Positions 1 through 8,163 of a stretch of 64,000 bases of DNA are shown here, piece after piece. The position numbers were made by a program, and so were the translations under genes. Positions within the stretch are counted from its first letter, which is position 1; every line of letters starts with the position of its first letter. The stretch is taken from positions 248,001 through 312,000 of the forward strand of contig NZ_QUCM01000001.1 in NCBI RefSeq assembly GCF_003473545.1, given 5' to 3'. The notes under the pieces were generated by a model that was not told where the DNA came from, ran no database searches, and saw nothing but the letters and a program-made list of their open reading frames with translations. This DNA comes from Clostridium sp. AM22-11AC (GTDB lineage Bacteria > Bacillota > Clostridia > Lachnospirales > Lachnospiraceae).

Positions 1-1018
1 AACCGAAGATCATACGTACCATTGGCGCAAATACTACTAACAGTCCGCCGAAGGAGAAGCCTACTAAAACGATGCATACGATAAAGTATGGAAGTGTAGT
101 TGCCTGTGTCAGCATTAACATGGAAGCTCCATTGATGACCATTAACAGGATCAGGCTCTTCCAGCCCTTTAAAATGTCGTAGATGAAACCAAAACCAATA
201 CGTCCGCACATGTTAGCCAGTGTCATAATGGATACGCAGAATGCTGCGGTCATTGCAGTCTGACCAACCTGACGCTGTGCGATCGGGCTTGTGAAGGAAA
301 CCATCATGGTTCCTGCTGCATTTGCGAAGATGAACATTAATAACAGTACCCAGAATACAGGGGTCTTAACCATTTCGCCCATGCTGTAATCTTTTGTTTT
401 TAATACCTTAGCCTGCTCAGCTGATGGCTTCCAGCCTTCTGGAGTCCAGCCTTCCGGACAAGGAACGATCATTGCTGCTGCAATACCAACACCGATCAGG
501 AATACGATCGCCAGGATGCGGCAGGTCATCTGTGCGCCTACACGATCAATGAGAGTCTGGGCAATAGGACTCATAATGAAAGGACCGCAGGAAGCGCCGG
601 CCTGAACCAGACCGGAAATAGAACCGGAACGGTCAGGGAACCACTTTAATGCAGTAGGAAGGCATGCCGGGTAGATCATACCGCCGCCGGCACCAGCCAT
701 TAATCCATAAAATACATACAGCTGTGGGATGCTGGATGCAAAACCGGTTAAGAACCAGCCGCCTGCGAAAAGGCAAAGACCAATGTAAATGGTTTTTCTT
801 GGACTGATCTTCTCAGCTAAGGAACCGCCGATGAAGCCAACTGCACAGTATGTAAACATATAAATAGTATATGCCAGTGCGAATGCGGAATCACTCCATC
901 CAAACTTGGTTGTTAACGGGATACAAAACAGACTGAAGTAAGCAGTAGCAGAGGTAAATAAGCTCTGCAGCCATACACCGGCAAATACTCTCCAGCGAGT
1001 TGCTTTTGTGATATTCAT
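1..1018 (-). CDS. MFS transporter, oxalate/formate-antiporter (OFA) type, 3'-truncated by window edge
   Basis: About 339 N-terminal residues of a 12-helix major facilitator are visible; the stop lies beyond base 1. The ATG at 1016-1018 is preceded by AAGGAG. The protein opens MNITKATRWRVFAGVWLQS, has the first-half motif GGSLAEKISPRK (an MFS loop 2-3 signature variant) and a Gly-rich stretch YGLMAGAGGGMIYP typical of OFA-family carriers of small carboxylates. It is the last visible gene of the SDR-GPH-MFS group and starts 37 bp after the GPH symporter. The substrate is unknown; an organic anion is the family-based guess. Confidence 0.8.
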   Translation of the reverse strand, partial: MNITKATRWRVFAGVWLQSLFTSATAYFSLFCIPLTTKFGWSDSAFALAYTIYMFTYCAVGFIGGSLAEKISPRKTIYIGLCLFAGGWFLTGFASSIPQLYVFYGLMAGAGGGMIYPACLPTALKWFPDRSGSISGLVQAGASCGPFIMSPIAQTLIDRVGAQMTCRILAIVFLIGVGIAAAMIVPCPEGWTPEGWKPSAEQAKVLKTKDYSMGEMVKTPVFWVLLLMFIFANAAGTMMVSFTSPIAQRQVGQTAMTAAFCVSIMTLANMCGRIGFGFIYDILKGWKSLILLMVINGASMLMLTQATTLPYFIVCIVLVGFSFGGLLVVFAPMVRMIFG

Positions 1019-1055
1019 ACTCTAAACTCTCCTTAAAAATGTGACTTGTAAAACT

Positions 1056-2462
1056 TTATGCATTTGCCTGTTCCGCAAGTTTGTGGCGCTCATCTAAGAC
1101 TTTCATGATGCCGTCATACTCACGGTCCAGTTTATAAAACAGCAGCAGGGCCAGAATAGCAATAAATACAGCTAATGGCGCATAGTAGAACATAATACGG
1201 ATGCCTTTCATTGCAGTTTCACTCTGCACTGCCAGCTTGCCGTCATATCCATAAGCTCCCAGTACCCAGCCGATGACTGCAGATGCAAGAGCGGAACCAA
1301 CACGGACACCTAAGGATGCAGCGGAATATACGAAACCTTCTGCACGGGTACCTGTCTTGTACTCTCCGTACTCAATACTGTCTGCGATCATACCAAACTT
1401 GGTAGCGGAAATACATGCAACACCCATTCCACGAAGGATCAGTCCCAGATACATAAGTCCCATGGACTGCTCTGCAAACAGGATGAGGACGATCTGTCCT
1501 GCAATACCCATTCCTGCGCCTCCATAGAGCGCCACATTACGTTTTCCGATTTTCTGTACAACCGGGATCAGAAGCAGAGGAACCAGGATGGATGCGAATG
1601 TGGAACACATCATCATGGTCTTATTGTAGCCTGCGTCCTGCATAACATATTTTGCAAAATACATGTTCATGCCGTAAAGACTGGTCATTGCAGTATAGAA
1701 AATGTTGACCATCAGCATGATGAACCAGTATTTGTTTGCAAACAGGATCTTCACTCCCTGTAATAAAGATAAGGAAGATTTCTTTCCTGTTTTCTGTTCC
1801 ATAACACCGGAACCAACACGCTCTTTACATCCATAAAATGTAATTAAAAACAGTACGATAGAAACGACACCTACTAACAGGAATGTCTTCTGCCAGCCGG
1901 CAGGTCCGCCGCCAAACTTTTCTACTAAATCCGGTGCATAGGAGCTGATGACGAATACACCTAAAGCTCCAAGGCTTGCACGGCTGATAGAAAGAAGTGC
2001 TCTTTCGTTCTGCTTGTTTGTCATAACGCTGCTTAAAACACCATATGGCACGTTCATGGAAGTGAAAATACAGGTTGCCATCAGGTTATAGGAAATAAAT
2101 GCGTATATAACCTTTCCTGTTTCACTAAAATCCGGTACTGTAAACAACAGAACACAGCCGATGCAGTACGGAATTACCATCCATAACAGCCACGGCCTTG
2201 CTTTTCCCAGCGGTGAATGGACATTTTCAATGATATATCCCATCATCATATCAGAAATACCATCGAAGATCTTGCTGACTAAAAGTACCGTTCCTACTGT
2301 AGCTGCACTGATGCAGGCCACATCTGTATAAAAGAAAACAATGTAAGAACCGATGGCTCCGTAAATGAAGCAAAAGGAGAAATCTCCCAGTCCATAGCAA
2401 AGGTACTCCATCAGATCAATCTTGTTTCTCTTTGATACATTTTTAAAACCAAAATTACCCAT
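1056..2462 (-). CDS. GPH (MelB-type) sugar/glycoside:cation symporter
   Basis: A 468-residue, roughly 12-helix inner-membrane carrier. The N-terminus (LMEYLCYGLGDFSFCFIYG) matches the glycoside-pentoside-hexuronide family start, and SKIFDGISDMMMGYIIE contains the conserved cation-site Asp pair of helix 2. The C-terminal half keeps RAEGFVYSA and the helix-10/11 Gly pattern. It lies between the SDR dehydrogenase and the OFA-like carrier in one co-directional group under the MerR-type promoter at 3401-3431. GPH carriers import glycosides, but members next to SDR enzymes in gut Clostridia may carry other compounds such as steroids or aromatics; the substrate here is not decided by sequence. Confidence 0.8.
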   Translation of the reverse strand: MGNFGFKNVSKRNKIDLMEYLCYGLGDFSFCFIYGAIGSYIVFFYTDVACISAATVGTVLLVSKIFDGISDMMMGYIIENVHSPLGKARPWLLWMVIPYCIGCVLLFTVPDFSETGKVIYAFISYNLMATCIFTSMNVPYGVLSSVMTNKQNERALLSISRASLGALGVFVISSYAPDLVEKFGGGPAGWQKTFLLVGVVSIVLFLITFYGCKERVGSGVMEQKTGKKSSLSLLQGVKILFANKYWFIMLMVNIFYTAMTSLYGMNMYFAKYVMQDAGYNKTMMMCSTFASILVPLLLIPVVQKIGKRNVALYGGAGMGIAGQIVLILFAEQSMGLMYLGLILRGMGVACISATKFGMIADSIEYGEYKTGTRAEGFVYSAASLGVRVGSALASAVIGWVLGAYGYDGKLAVQSETAMKGIRIMFYYAPLAVFIAILALLLFYKLDREYDGIMKVLDERHKLAEQANA

Positions 2463-2499
2463 TTTTCTTTTGTCCCCAACTTCTGTTTGCTTTTATTCA

Positions 2500-2529
2500 T
2501 GGACATGCCACTGTCTGGCAGCATGTCCA
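2500..2529. repeat. Intercistronic inverted repeat between SDR and GPH genes
   Basis: TGGACATGC and GCATGTCCA arms flank a 12-base loop. On the minus (coding) strand no T-run follows, so it looks like an mRNA-stabilising or processing hairpin rather than a terminator. A T-rich tail exists only on the plus strand. Confidence 0.5.
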
Positions 2530-2543
2530 TTTTTATTCAGTGA

Positions 2544-3326
2544 TTAGCACTGAAGAGTTCCCAGATCCAGGGCAACGTCTCTGCCGTTGAACTTGCCAGC
2601 TGCACGGCTGGTTCCAAGCCAGTAAACCATATCAGAAATATCCTCAACATCCAGGAAAGGAACTCCTGCATACATTTCCTTGTAATCCTTAAAGTTCTTT
2701 CCGGTCAGTTCATTGATGAACTCTACATAGCTCTGGGTTTCGCACATTGGAGTCTTAACCTTGGTTGGGCAAAGAGCATTAACAATGATACCCTTGCTTC
2801 CAACTTCTTTTGCCAGAGTCTTGGTCAGACCTAAAACGCCCCATTTAGCCATGCAGTAGGTAGCTAACTTTGGTGTTCCGTAAAGACCACTGGTAGAAGC
2901 GATATTGATAATTCTTCCAAAGCCCTGCTTTAACATGTACTGTGTTGCGTACTTGTCAGTTCTCCAGGTACCGATCAGGTCGATGTTGATAACCTTCTCT
3001 ACCTGCTCATCTGTCAGCTCCCAGGTATTTCCGAAGTTGATAACGCCTGCGTTTGCGATAACTACATCTAAGCGTCCGAACTTCTCCCATGCCTTTGCAA
3101 ATAAGTTTTCCATATCAGGTGTGCTGCAGATGTTTGCCTTAACAGCTAAAACTTCAGCGCCTAATTCATTTAATTCCTTAATGGTTTCCTGGAATCTTTC
3201 ATCTTCCGGATCCAGCATATCTGCCAGAACTACGTTAAATCCGTTCTGTGCATACTTAACTGCATGGGCACGTCCCTGTCCCATAGCTCCTCCGGTGATC
3301 AATACTGTTTTCTTCTGTTCACTCAT
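2544..3326 (-). CDS. SDR-family NAD(P)-dependent oxidoreductase
   Basis: Classical short-chain dehydrogenase, 260 residues. The cofactor motif TGGAMGQG is at residues 11-18, NAG at 92-94, the catalytic Ser at 144 (IASTSG) and YxxxK at 157-161. The TGGAxGQGRAH start resembles the subgroup that contains carveol-type and mycofactocin-associated dehydrogenases, but no mycofactocin genes are in the window. The substrate is probably a hydrophobic or cyclic alcohol/ketone, by family only. It is the first gene after the MerR-type promoter and is followed by two carriers, so it likely oxidises or reduces a compound that those carriers move. Confidence 0.85.
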   Translation of the reverse strand: MSEQKKTVLITGGAMGQGRAHAVKYAQNGFNVVLADMLDPEDERFQETIKELNELGAEVLAVKANICSTPDMENLFAKAWEKFGRLDVVIANAGVINFGNTWELTDEQVEKVINIDLIGTWRTDKYATQYMLKQGFGRIINIASTSGLYGTPKLATYCMAKWGVLGLTKTLAKEVGSKGIIVNALCPTKVKTPMCETQSYVEFINELTGKNFKDYKEMYAGVPFLDVEDISDMVYWLGTSRAAGKFNGRDVALDLGTLQC

Positions 3327-3400
3327 GACCTTTTTCCCCTTTCACTTTTTTAAGTGGTTTAAATGTATTTGTTATTTTTTTAACTTGCTCATCTGCCACT

Positions 3401-3431
3401 ACTATAACAACTAAAGTGGTTTTAAGGTCAA
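3401..3431 (-). promoter_or_regulatory. MerR-type promoter with 19-bp spacer upstream of the SDR operon
   Basis: On the minus strand TTGACC (3426-3431) and TATAGT (3401-3406) are separated by exactly 19 bases. The spacer holds an imperfect dyad, CTTAAAACCACTTTAG. An over-long 19-bp spacer carrying a CTTAAA..TTTAAG-like dyad is the hallmark of promoters activated by MerR regulators. The adjacent upstream gene encodes a MerR protein. Confidence 0.75.
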
Positions 3432-3444
3432 GTTGATTTTTTGC

Positions 3445-3478
3445 ACAAAAAATGCAGAGTGGCTTATTGCACTCTGCA
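3445..3478 (-). terminator. Rho-independent terminator of the MerR gene
   Basis: Minus strand: TGCAGAGTG, a short loop, then CACTCTGCA, followed by TTTTTTG. It begins 4 bases after the merR-type gene's stop and lies just upstream of the next promoter. Confidence 0.75.
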
Positions 3479-3481
3479 CAA

Positions 3482-4294
3482 TCATTTTTCAATAGGAAAC
3501 CACACAATATGCCAGTTAAAATACTCCTCTTCCGGCTTGGTCATGCAGGCTACCTGGGTGACAATATCCCCTGCAAGGCTTAATCCATTCTGCTTCAAAT
3601 ACCGGAAACCTTCCTGTAAACTCTCCAGTGACAGATATTTTCCGGAACGTGAGGGAACACAGGTATGAACGCAGGGACAAGGCGGATAATACTGCACCAG
3701 TTCTGACTCTTTTACATGCAAGAATTGTGCATACTCTTCCCGAAGTCCCATTCCGAAATCAAACTCTGACTCTCCATTTTCAATATTTTTCTGATAAAAT
3801 ACTGCGCATGAAAAGACAAAAGGTTCTTTTTCTGTCCATTCTGAGATCAGATCCAGCTGCTCTTTCTTCTTAAATAAAGTATAGTTTTTCTGGGTATTCA
3901 TGCGGTAAATGCCCGGTCTTTCCTCAATACGGAACTTTCCAACGCTGTCTTTTGCATCCTGAAGCACCTGTTGGCTCTGTCTGATCCGCTTTAAAAGGTT
4001 CATCTGGCGGATGATCTCCTGCTGGATCATCTCTTCCTGATCCACCATTTTTTCCCGTATTTCCGCCAATTCATGGCTTCTGAACAATTCTGCTATTTCC
4101 TCCAGTGAAAAACCATAGTTCTGGTAGTGTCTGGCCCTTAAAAGCATATGAAAATCCCATGTATTATAATATCTGTAACCTGTTTCCGGGTCCCGCACCG
4201 GACTGATAATGTTCCTGCTCTCATAATACCGGATCGCCTCTGCCGAGATACCCATCAGTTTTGCCATAGTTCCAATACTGTACTTCTGATACAT
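3482..4294 (-). CDS. MerR-family transcriptional regulator with C-terminal effector domain
   Basis: 270 residues from the ATG at 4294, chosen because AGGGGGAAAGAAG stands directly before it; an in-frame ATG 7 codons upstream has no such site. Residues 1-70 form the MerR winged helix (YSIGTMAKLMGISAEAIRYYE, then GYRYYNTWDF). A Gln/Glu-rich coiled coil (about 75-120) follows, then a ~140-residue GyrI/SOUL-like ligand-binding domain with CPCVHTCVPSR. It probably binds an organic ligand and untwists the 19-bp-spacer promoter at 3401-3431 to activate the SDR-transporter operon. The ligand is unknown. Confidence 0.85.
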   Translation of the reverse strand: MYQKYSIGTMAKLMGISAEAIRYYESRNIISPVRDPETGYRYYNTWDFHMLLRARHYQNYGFSLEEIAELFRSHELAEIREKMVDQEEMIQQEIIRQMNLLKRIRQSQQVLQDAKDSVGKFRIEERPGIYRMNTQKNYTLFKKKEQLDLISEWTEKEPFVFSCAVFYQKNIENGESEFDFGMGLREEYAQFLHVKESELVQYYPPCPCVHTCVPSRSGKYLSLESLQEGFRYLKQNGLSLAGDIVTQVACMTKPEEEYFNWHIVWFPIEK

Positions 4295-4453
4295 CTTCTT
4301 TCCCCCTGATGACACTGCATTCTACTTATTAGACACAATTTTCACAGCTGTTTACCTTCCAAACTCTCAAGCCCCTTGAAAGATTTTTAACAAGAATATA
4401 ACAAGTATACCATATTTCTTCAGAAAAATGTCATACTTTCATCACAGCTGGCA

Positions 4454-4462
4454 TGGTATAAT
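4454..4462 (+). promoter_or_regulatory. Extended -10 promoter of the subtilase gene
   Basis: TGGTATAAT forms an extended -10 (TGnTATAAT). No good -35 is seen. The predicted start, about 7 bases downstream, is where the structured leader at 4469 begins. Confidence 0.6.
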
Positions 4463-4468
4463 GTGGTA

Positions 4469-4640
4469 GGCACGAAAGAAAAACAAGCGGCTGCGCAGCA
4501 GACATTTGTTTTTCGGTGCCACCAACGAACGAACCGCCTGCGTCAGCAGGCAGTAGAGCGCGGCAGCGCGGGTTCGTGAGTGACTATCCTTACGAACCGT
4601 CTGCACCATCAAACAGCAGAGCGCGGCAGCGCGGGTTCGT
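4469..4640 (+). ncRNA. Structured 5'-leader repeat element (locus A), unrecognised family
   Basis: Domain I is a long A-rich stem (4469-4486 with 4504-4520) capped by a CTGC/GCAG palindrome. Domain II is a three-way-junction-like fold: outer stem CGAACC (4530-4535) with GGTTCG (4571-4576), hairpin GCCTGC-gtca-GCAGGC (4536-4551), linker AGTAGA, hairpin GCGC-ggca-GCGC (4558-4569). Domain II is repeated at 4593-4639, where the first inner stem changes to TCTGC/GCAGA and still pairs. The same element, inverted, forms the array at 57531-57814. It ends about 25 bases before the subtilase ribosome binding site, so it is transcribed as a leader. Function unknown. Confidence 0.7.
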
Positions 4641-4677
4641 GAGTGTCCCCCGACTATCCACGAAAGGAGTACCCTTC

Positions 4678-5946
4678 ATGAAACGACTACCTGCAGGCAT
4701 CATTTCCACTCTGCTTTCCCTTACAATGACGCTGACCCCCTGTTCCATGTCCGCACTGGCAGCCCAGGAAAACAGCCGGGATTTTTCCCTTTTCTTCAGC
4801 GGTCCTGGCGTAGCTGCCCTCTCTTCCGGCGATGAATACAGCGAATATCAGTGGGCTCTTAACAACACCGGACGGCTTCGCCGCACGGAAAAAGTGCTGA
4901 ACATCAAAACCTTGGACCATATTTATCTCCACTATGGAGAAAATGGAATCGATGATATTGCCCTTCCTCCTTTAGGACCGGACAATTTCGAGTCCATTAA
5001 CACCGATGCAGTGGCAAATATTGATATCAACATTGAAGATGCCTGGAAAACATACAGCGAAACAGAAAACAAACGTACCGTTACCGTAGCTATCATCGAT
5101 ACCGGTATCGATACGACTCATTCAGACTTAAAAGATTCCATCTGGGTCAATGAAGATGAGATCCCCGGAGACGGCATTGACAATGACGGAAATGGCTATG
5201 TAGATGATGTGAATGGCTGGAATTTTGTTTCAAACAGCAATGAAATCTGCACAGGGGAAGAAGACAGCCACGGAACCCATGGTGCCGGCACTATTGCCGC
5301 CGCCTGGAACAATGGCGGCATCGCAGGCATTACAAACAGCACCCATGTTAAGCTTATGGTATTAAAAGCCTTAGGCGGTTCTGAAGGCAAAGGTTCCCCT
5401 GAAAGCGTCATCGAAGCCATAAAATATGCAGAAGCCAATGGTGCCGATATCTGCAACTTAAGCTTCGGTTCCAGTAACTGCACTCCCGAATTTGAAGCAG
5501 CCATCCGGGACTCCAAAATGCTTTTTGTAGTAGCTGCAGGAAATGGAAACCAGTACCAGATCGGTTATGACATTGATAAATCCCCTGTATACCCGGCAAG
5601 TCTTCCCTACGACAATGTAATTACCGTAGGCAATCTGCTTTTTAACGGCCATTTAGATGAAAGTTCCAACTATGGTGCCACTTCCGTAGACTTAGCAGCC
5701 CCCGGAACCTATATTTTAAGCACTATTCCCGGTGATTCCTATGCCTATATGAGCGGAACCTCCATGGCAGCCCCTATGGTAACAGGCGCAGCTGCCCTGA
5801 TCTACTCTGCAAGAACTGACTTAAGCCTTCAGGACATAAAAACAGCTATTTTATCAACTGTACATAAACTGGCCCCGTTAAAAGGCAAAACAGCAACAGG
5901 CGGCATGCTGGATGTATCTGCCGCTATAAAATGGACAAAGAATTAA
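4678..5946 (+). CDS. Secreted subtilisin-like serine protease (peptidase S8)
   Basis: 422 residues from the ATG at 4678, preceded by AAAGGAG at 4663-4669; the upstream open frame runs through the structured leader and is not coding. A signal peptide covers about residues 1-29 (cleavage near ALAAQ). The triad is Asp141 (IIDTGID), His198 (SHGTHG) and Ser362 (SGTSMAAP), with the oxyanion Asn at 289 (AAGNGN). A Ca-binding-like GDGIDNDGNG loop is at 164-173. No C-terminal anchor or sorting signal is seen. Expected to be an extracellular or cell-surface protease. Its 3' end overlaps the convergent ROK gene by 23 bp. Confidence 0.93.
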   Translation: MKRLPAGIISTLLSLTMTLTPCSMSALAAQENSRDFSLFFSGPGVAALSSGDEYSEYQWALNNTGRLRRTEKVLNIKTLDHIYLHYGENGIDDIALPPLGPDNFESINTDAVANIDINIEDAWKTYSETENKRTVTVAIIDTGIDTTHSDLKDSIWVNEDEIPGDGIDNDGNGYVDDVNGWNFVSNSNEICTGEEDSHGTHGAGTIAAAWNNGGIAGITNSTHVKLMVLKALGGSEGKGSPESVIEAIKYAEANGADICNLSFGSSNCTPEFEAAIRDSKMLFVVAAGNGNQYQIGYDIDKSPVYPASLPYDNVITVGNLLFNGHLDESSNYGATSVDLAAPGTYILSTIPGDSYAYMSGTSMAAPMVTGAAALIYSARTDLSLQDIKTAILSTVHKLAPLKGKTATGGMLDVSAAIKWTKN

Positions 5947-6856
5947 CAGCTGCAACTACAGCCGCATAATCCCCGATCCGCTCTCCTAAAGCCGCCGGCA
6001 CGATCTCACAGGCCGCCCGGTTCATGGGGAGCGCTTCTTTTTCCAGTTCTTCATACATGGTCTTATCTAAAAGATGGTGACTCCTGGCATAAACAGAACC
6101 TGCCACGATCTTTTCCGGATTTAAAAGGTCTATAAGGATAGCCAGACCTCTTCCAAAAACAGCGCCGCATCTGGCATACACTGCTAAAGCTCTCTCATCC
6201 CCGGCCTCAGCCCGTTCTGCCAGCTCCTTTGCGCTTCCTTCTGTGCCAAAATATCCGGCAAGCCTGCTGATACCTCCTCCAGAGCAGAAACCTTCCAGGC
6301 TACCTACTTTTCCATATCCTTTTGGTCCCTCATTTTCCATACGTATGTGTCCTGCTTCCCCAGCCATACCGGTACTTCCCCGGTATAACTGTCCATTAAG
6401 GATAAGACCGGAACCAAGACCTGTGCCAAAAGTAAGAAATATCATATTCTGACAGCCTTTTCCGGCCCCGAACTTCCATTCTGCCAAAGCTCCTGCATCT
6501 GCATCATTTTCCATTTTCACAGGGATTCCCAGCTTCTCCTCAAGATATTCCACTACAGGCACCTGATCCCAGCCCTGAAGATTCGGCGGCGATAATATCC
6601 ACTTCCTGTCGGGACTTAAAGGACCGCCACAGGAAATCCCCCCACAGATAACACAATTTTCACCCTCAGTCCCTGTTGTCAGCCCATATTTCTTTGCTAT
6701 CATCAAAGCATTTTCAGATAATTCATCAAGGACCTTTTTCCAATCTCCCAGTGTTTTCATCTCATACCGCTCCAGAAAATCTACCTGGTCTCCTTCCACC
6801 TTCGCCAGGATCACTGCACATTTTGTGCCTCCAATATCAAATCCATACAGATACAT
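5924..6856 (-). CDS. ROK-family sugar kinase
   Basis: 310 residues from the ATG at 6856 (AAGGGAGAG before it); 44 upstream in-frame codons cross a hairpin and are rejected. Phosphate-1 motif FDIGGTK is at 6-12, phosphate-2 LTFGTGLGSGLI near the middle, and GEAGHI marks the ROK sugar site. The CxCGxxGCxE zinc motif of many ROK kinases is absent (GYGKVGSLEGFCSGG occupies the place). It ends the epimerase/ABC-transporter cluster, so it probably phosphorylates the sugar that the transporter imports and the epimerase interconverts. A hexose such as glucose, mannose or ManNAc is possible; not decided. Confidence 0.85.
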   Translation of the reverse strand: MYLYGFDIGGTKCAVILAKVEGDQVDFLERYEMKTLGDWKKVLDELSENALMIAKKYGLTTGTEGENCVICGGISCGGPLSPDRKWILSPPNLQGWDQVPVVEYLEEKLGIPVKMENDADAGALAEWKFGAGKGCQNMIFLTFGTGLGSGLILNGQLYRGSTGMAGEAGHIRMENEGPKGYGKVGSLEGFCSGGGISRLAGYFGTEGSAKELAERAEAGDERALAVYARCGAVFGRGLAILIDLLNPEKIVAGSVYARSHHLLDKTMYEELEKEALPMNRAACEIVPAALGERIGDYAAVVAAVNSLSIL

Positions 6857-6879
6857 ACAGTCTCTCCCTTCTTCTATGA

Positions 6880-6923
6880 TGTACTCTCGGAGTCTTTCCT
6901 GCACTTGCCTTTGCGAGAGTACA
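6880..6923. repeat. Perfect 10-bp inverted repeat upstream of the ROK gene
   Basis: TGTACTCTCG (6880-6889) and CGAGAGTACA (6914-6923) flank a 24-base loop in the ROK 5' region. It has no T-run, so it could be an operator or mRNA hairpin. Confidence 0.5.
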
Positions 6924-6942
6924 TTATGTGCAGCAATGAAAA

Positions 6943-6976
6943 CAGCTCCGGCAGGCTGATATACCTGCCGGAGCAT
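6943..6976 (-). terminator. Hairpin terminator after the binding-protein gene
   Basis: Perfect arms GCTCCGGCAGG / CCTGCCGGAGC (6945-6955 and 6964-6974) are followed on the minus strand by TGTTTTC. It lies 37 bp after the binding-protein stop and probably lowers ROK expression relative to the binding protein. Confidence 0.65.
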
Positions 6977-7010
6977 ATTTTTCCTCACTTTGTTTCTTTA
7001 AACAGCCTGA

Positions 7011-8084
7011 TTATTTAACTGCATCTAAATTTAAGATAGAAACGCCAGTATCAATATATTCAGGAGCTACTTTTCCATCATTAATAGCGGTGATCGCTGC
7101 ATACATGCCTTCATAACCCATAACATCAGGATTCTGAGCCATTGTACAGATCAGAGCACCATCTTTGATCAGCTGGATAACTGCATCAGACTTATCCATA
7201 CCTGCTGCTACAATGTTATTTCCATCTTCTGCAACTGCATTACCAACACCAACGCAGGAGCCTTCATTTGCACCAAACAGTGCTACACAACCCTGGGAAA
7301 TAAAGTTAGCTGCTGCATCTTTAGATTTTGCTGCATCGCCATCTGCATACTGTGTTTCAAGGATCTCAAAAGCGGTTCCTTCAAATGCGGAACGGAAGCC
7401 TTCGTCACGGTCTACAGTAGAAGTAGTTGCTGCGTTTACAGAAACGATACCGATCTTGCCTTCTTTAACTCCCTTAGCTTCCAGAGCTGCCAGAACCTGC
7501 TCACCAGCAGTCTTTCCTGCTGCACGGTTGTCAGTTCTTAACTTCTGTACACAAGGATAATTTGCAAAAGAGTCAACCTGAACGATCTTAACACCAGCCT
7601 GATCTGCTTCTTCCAGAGCTGCTGTGATAGCGTCAGGACCATTTGCAGCTACCAGGATAGCGGTTGCGCCATCAGCTACTGCATTGTTTACACACTCGAT
7701 CTGCTTTGCGTCATCTTTTACATCAGGAGCGATCCACTTATAATCACAGCCAAGCTCTTCTGCTGCCTGCTTGCAGCCCTTGTCCATGTTTACCCAGTGC
7801 TGATCCATAGAGTCAATGGTAATAAGAACTACCTTCTGTCCTTTTCCATCTCCGGCCTTTGCAATGTCTCCTGTTTCCCCGGACAGCATATCATTGCCAG
7901 CAGCCTCTTCTTTCTTCTCTTCTGCTTTGGTTTCCTCAGCTTTGCTTTCTTCCTTCTTCTCCTCTGCAGTTGTTTCAGCTGTTGTAGCTGCTGCAGTTGT
8001 CTCCTTTGGAGCAGATGAGCAGCCTGCTAATAATGCAGAACCAAGTGCTGCCGCCAGAATCATTGAAATCGCTTTTTTCCTCAT
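7011..8084 (-). CDS. Sugar ABC transporter substrate-binding lipoprotein (RbsB type)
   Basis: 357 residues. A lipoprotein signal (LLAGCSS, Cys at about 22) is followed by an acidic, low-complexity linker of Thr/Glu/Lys repeats (about 25-65) and a type I periplasmic-binding fold (VVLITIDSMDQHWVNMDKGC, AAGMDKSDAVIQLIKDG). Membrane-anchored on the outer face, it delivers sugar to the permease encoded directly upstream (gap 79 bp). Placement with an AGE epimerase and a ROK kinase indicates a monosaccharide or small sugar. Confidence 0.9.
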   Translation of the reverse strand: MRKKAISMILAAALGSALLAGCSSAPKETTAAATTAETTAEEKKEESKAEETKAEEKKEEAAGNDMLSGETGDIAKAGDGKGQKVVLITIDSMDQHWVNMDKGCKQAAEELGCDYKWIAPDVKDDAKQIECVNNAVADGATAILVAANGPDAITAALEEADQAGVKIVQVDSFANYPCVQKLRTDNRAAGKTAGEQVLAALEAKGVKEGKIGIVSVNAATTSTVDRDEGFRSAFEGTAFEILETQYADGDAAKSKDAAANFISQGCVALFGANEGSCVGVGNAVAEDGNNIVAAGMDKSDAVIQLIKDGALICTMAQNPDVMGYEGMYAAITAINDGKVAPEYIDTGVSILNLDAVK

Positions 8085-8163
8085 AATACTATACCTTTCC
8101 TTTCTTTATTGTGAAAGCATTTTTATGCTTTACCTTCGTCTTTACCTTCATTTTACCTATTTT

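Noticed and set aside
1273..1527. Plus-strand ORF inside the GPH symporter gene
   Set aside because: Antisense shadow with low-complexity Pro/Arg/Ser content and no ribosome site; the same applies to the many other antisense open frames in this window.
2500..2529. Terminator between the SDR and GPH genes
   Set aside because: The hairpin lacks a T-run on the coding (minus) strand; listed as an inverted repeat only.
4516..4677. N-terminal extension of the subtilase (upstream in-frame ATG at 4516)
   Set aside because: The extension translates the structured repeat; the signal peptide and AAAGGAG site place the start at 4678.
6880..6923. Third member of the small structured repeat family at 27304 and 55484
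   Set aside because: It shares a stem-loop shape and a few loop bases, but the alignment is too weak to claim relationship.
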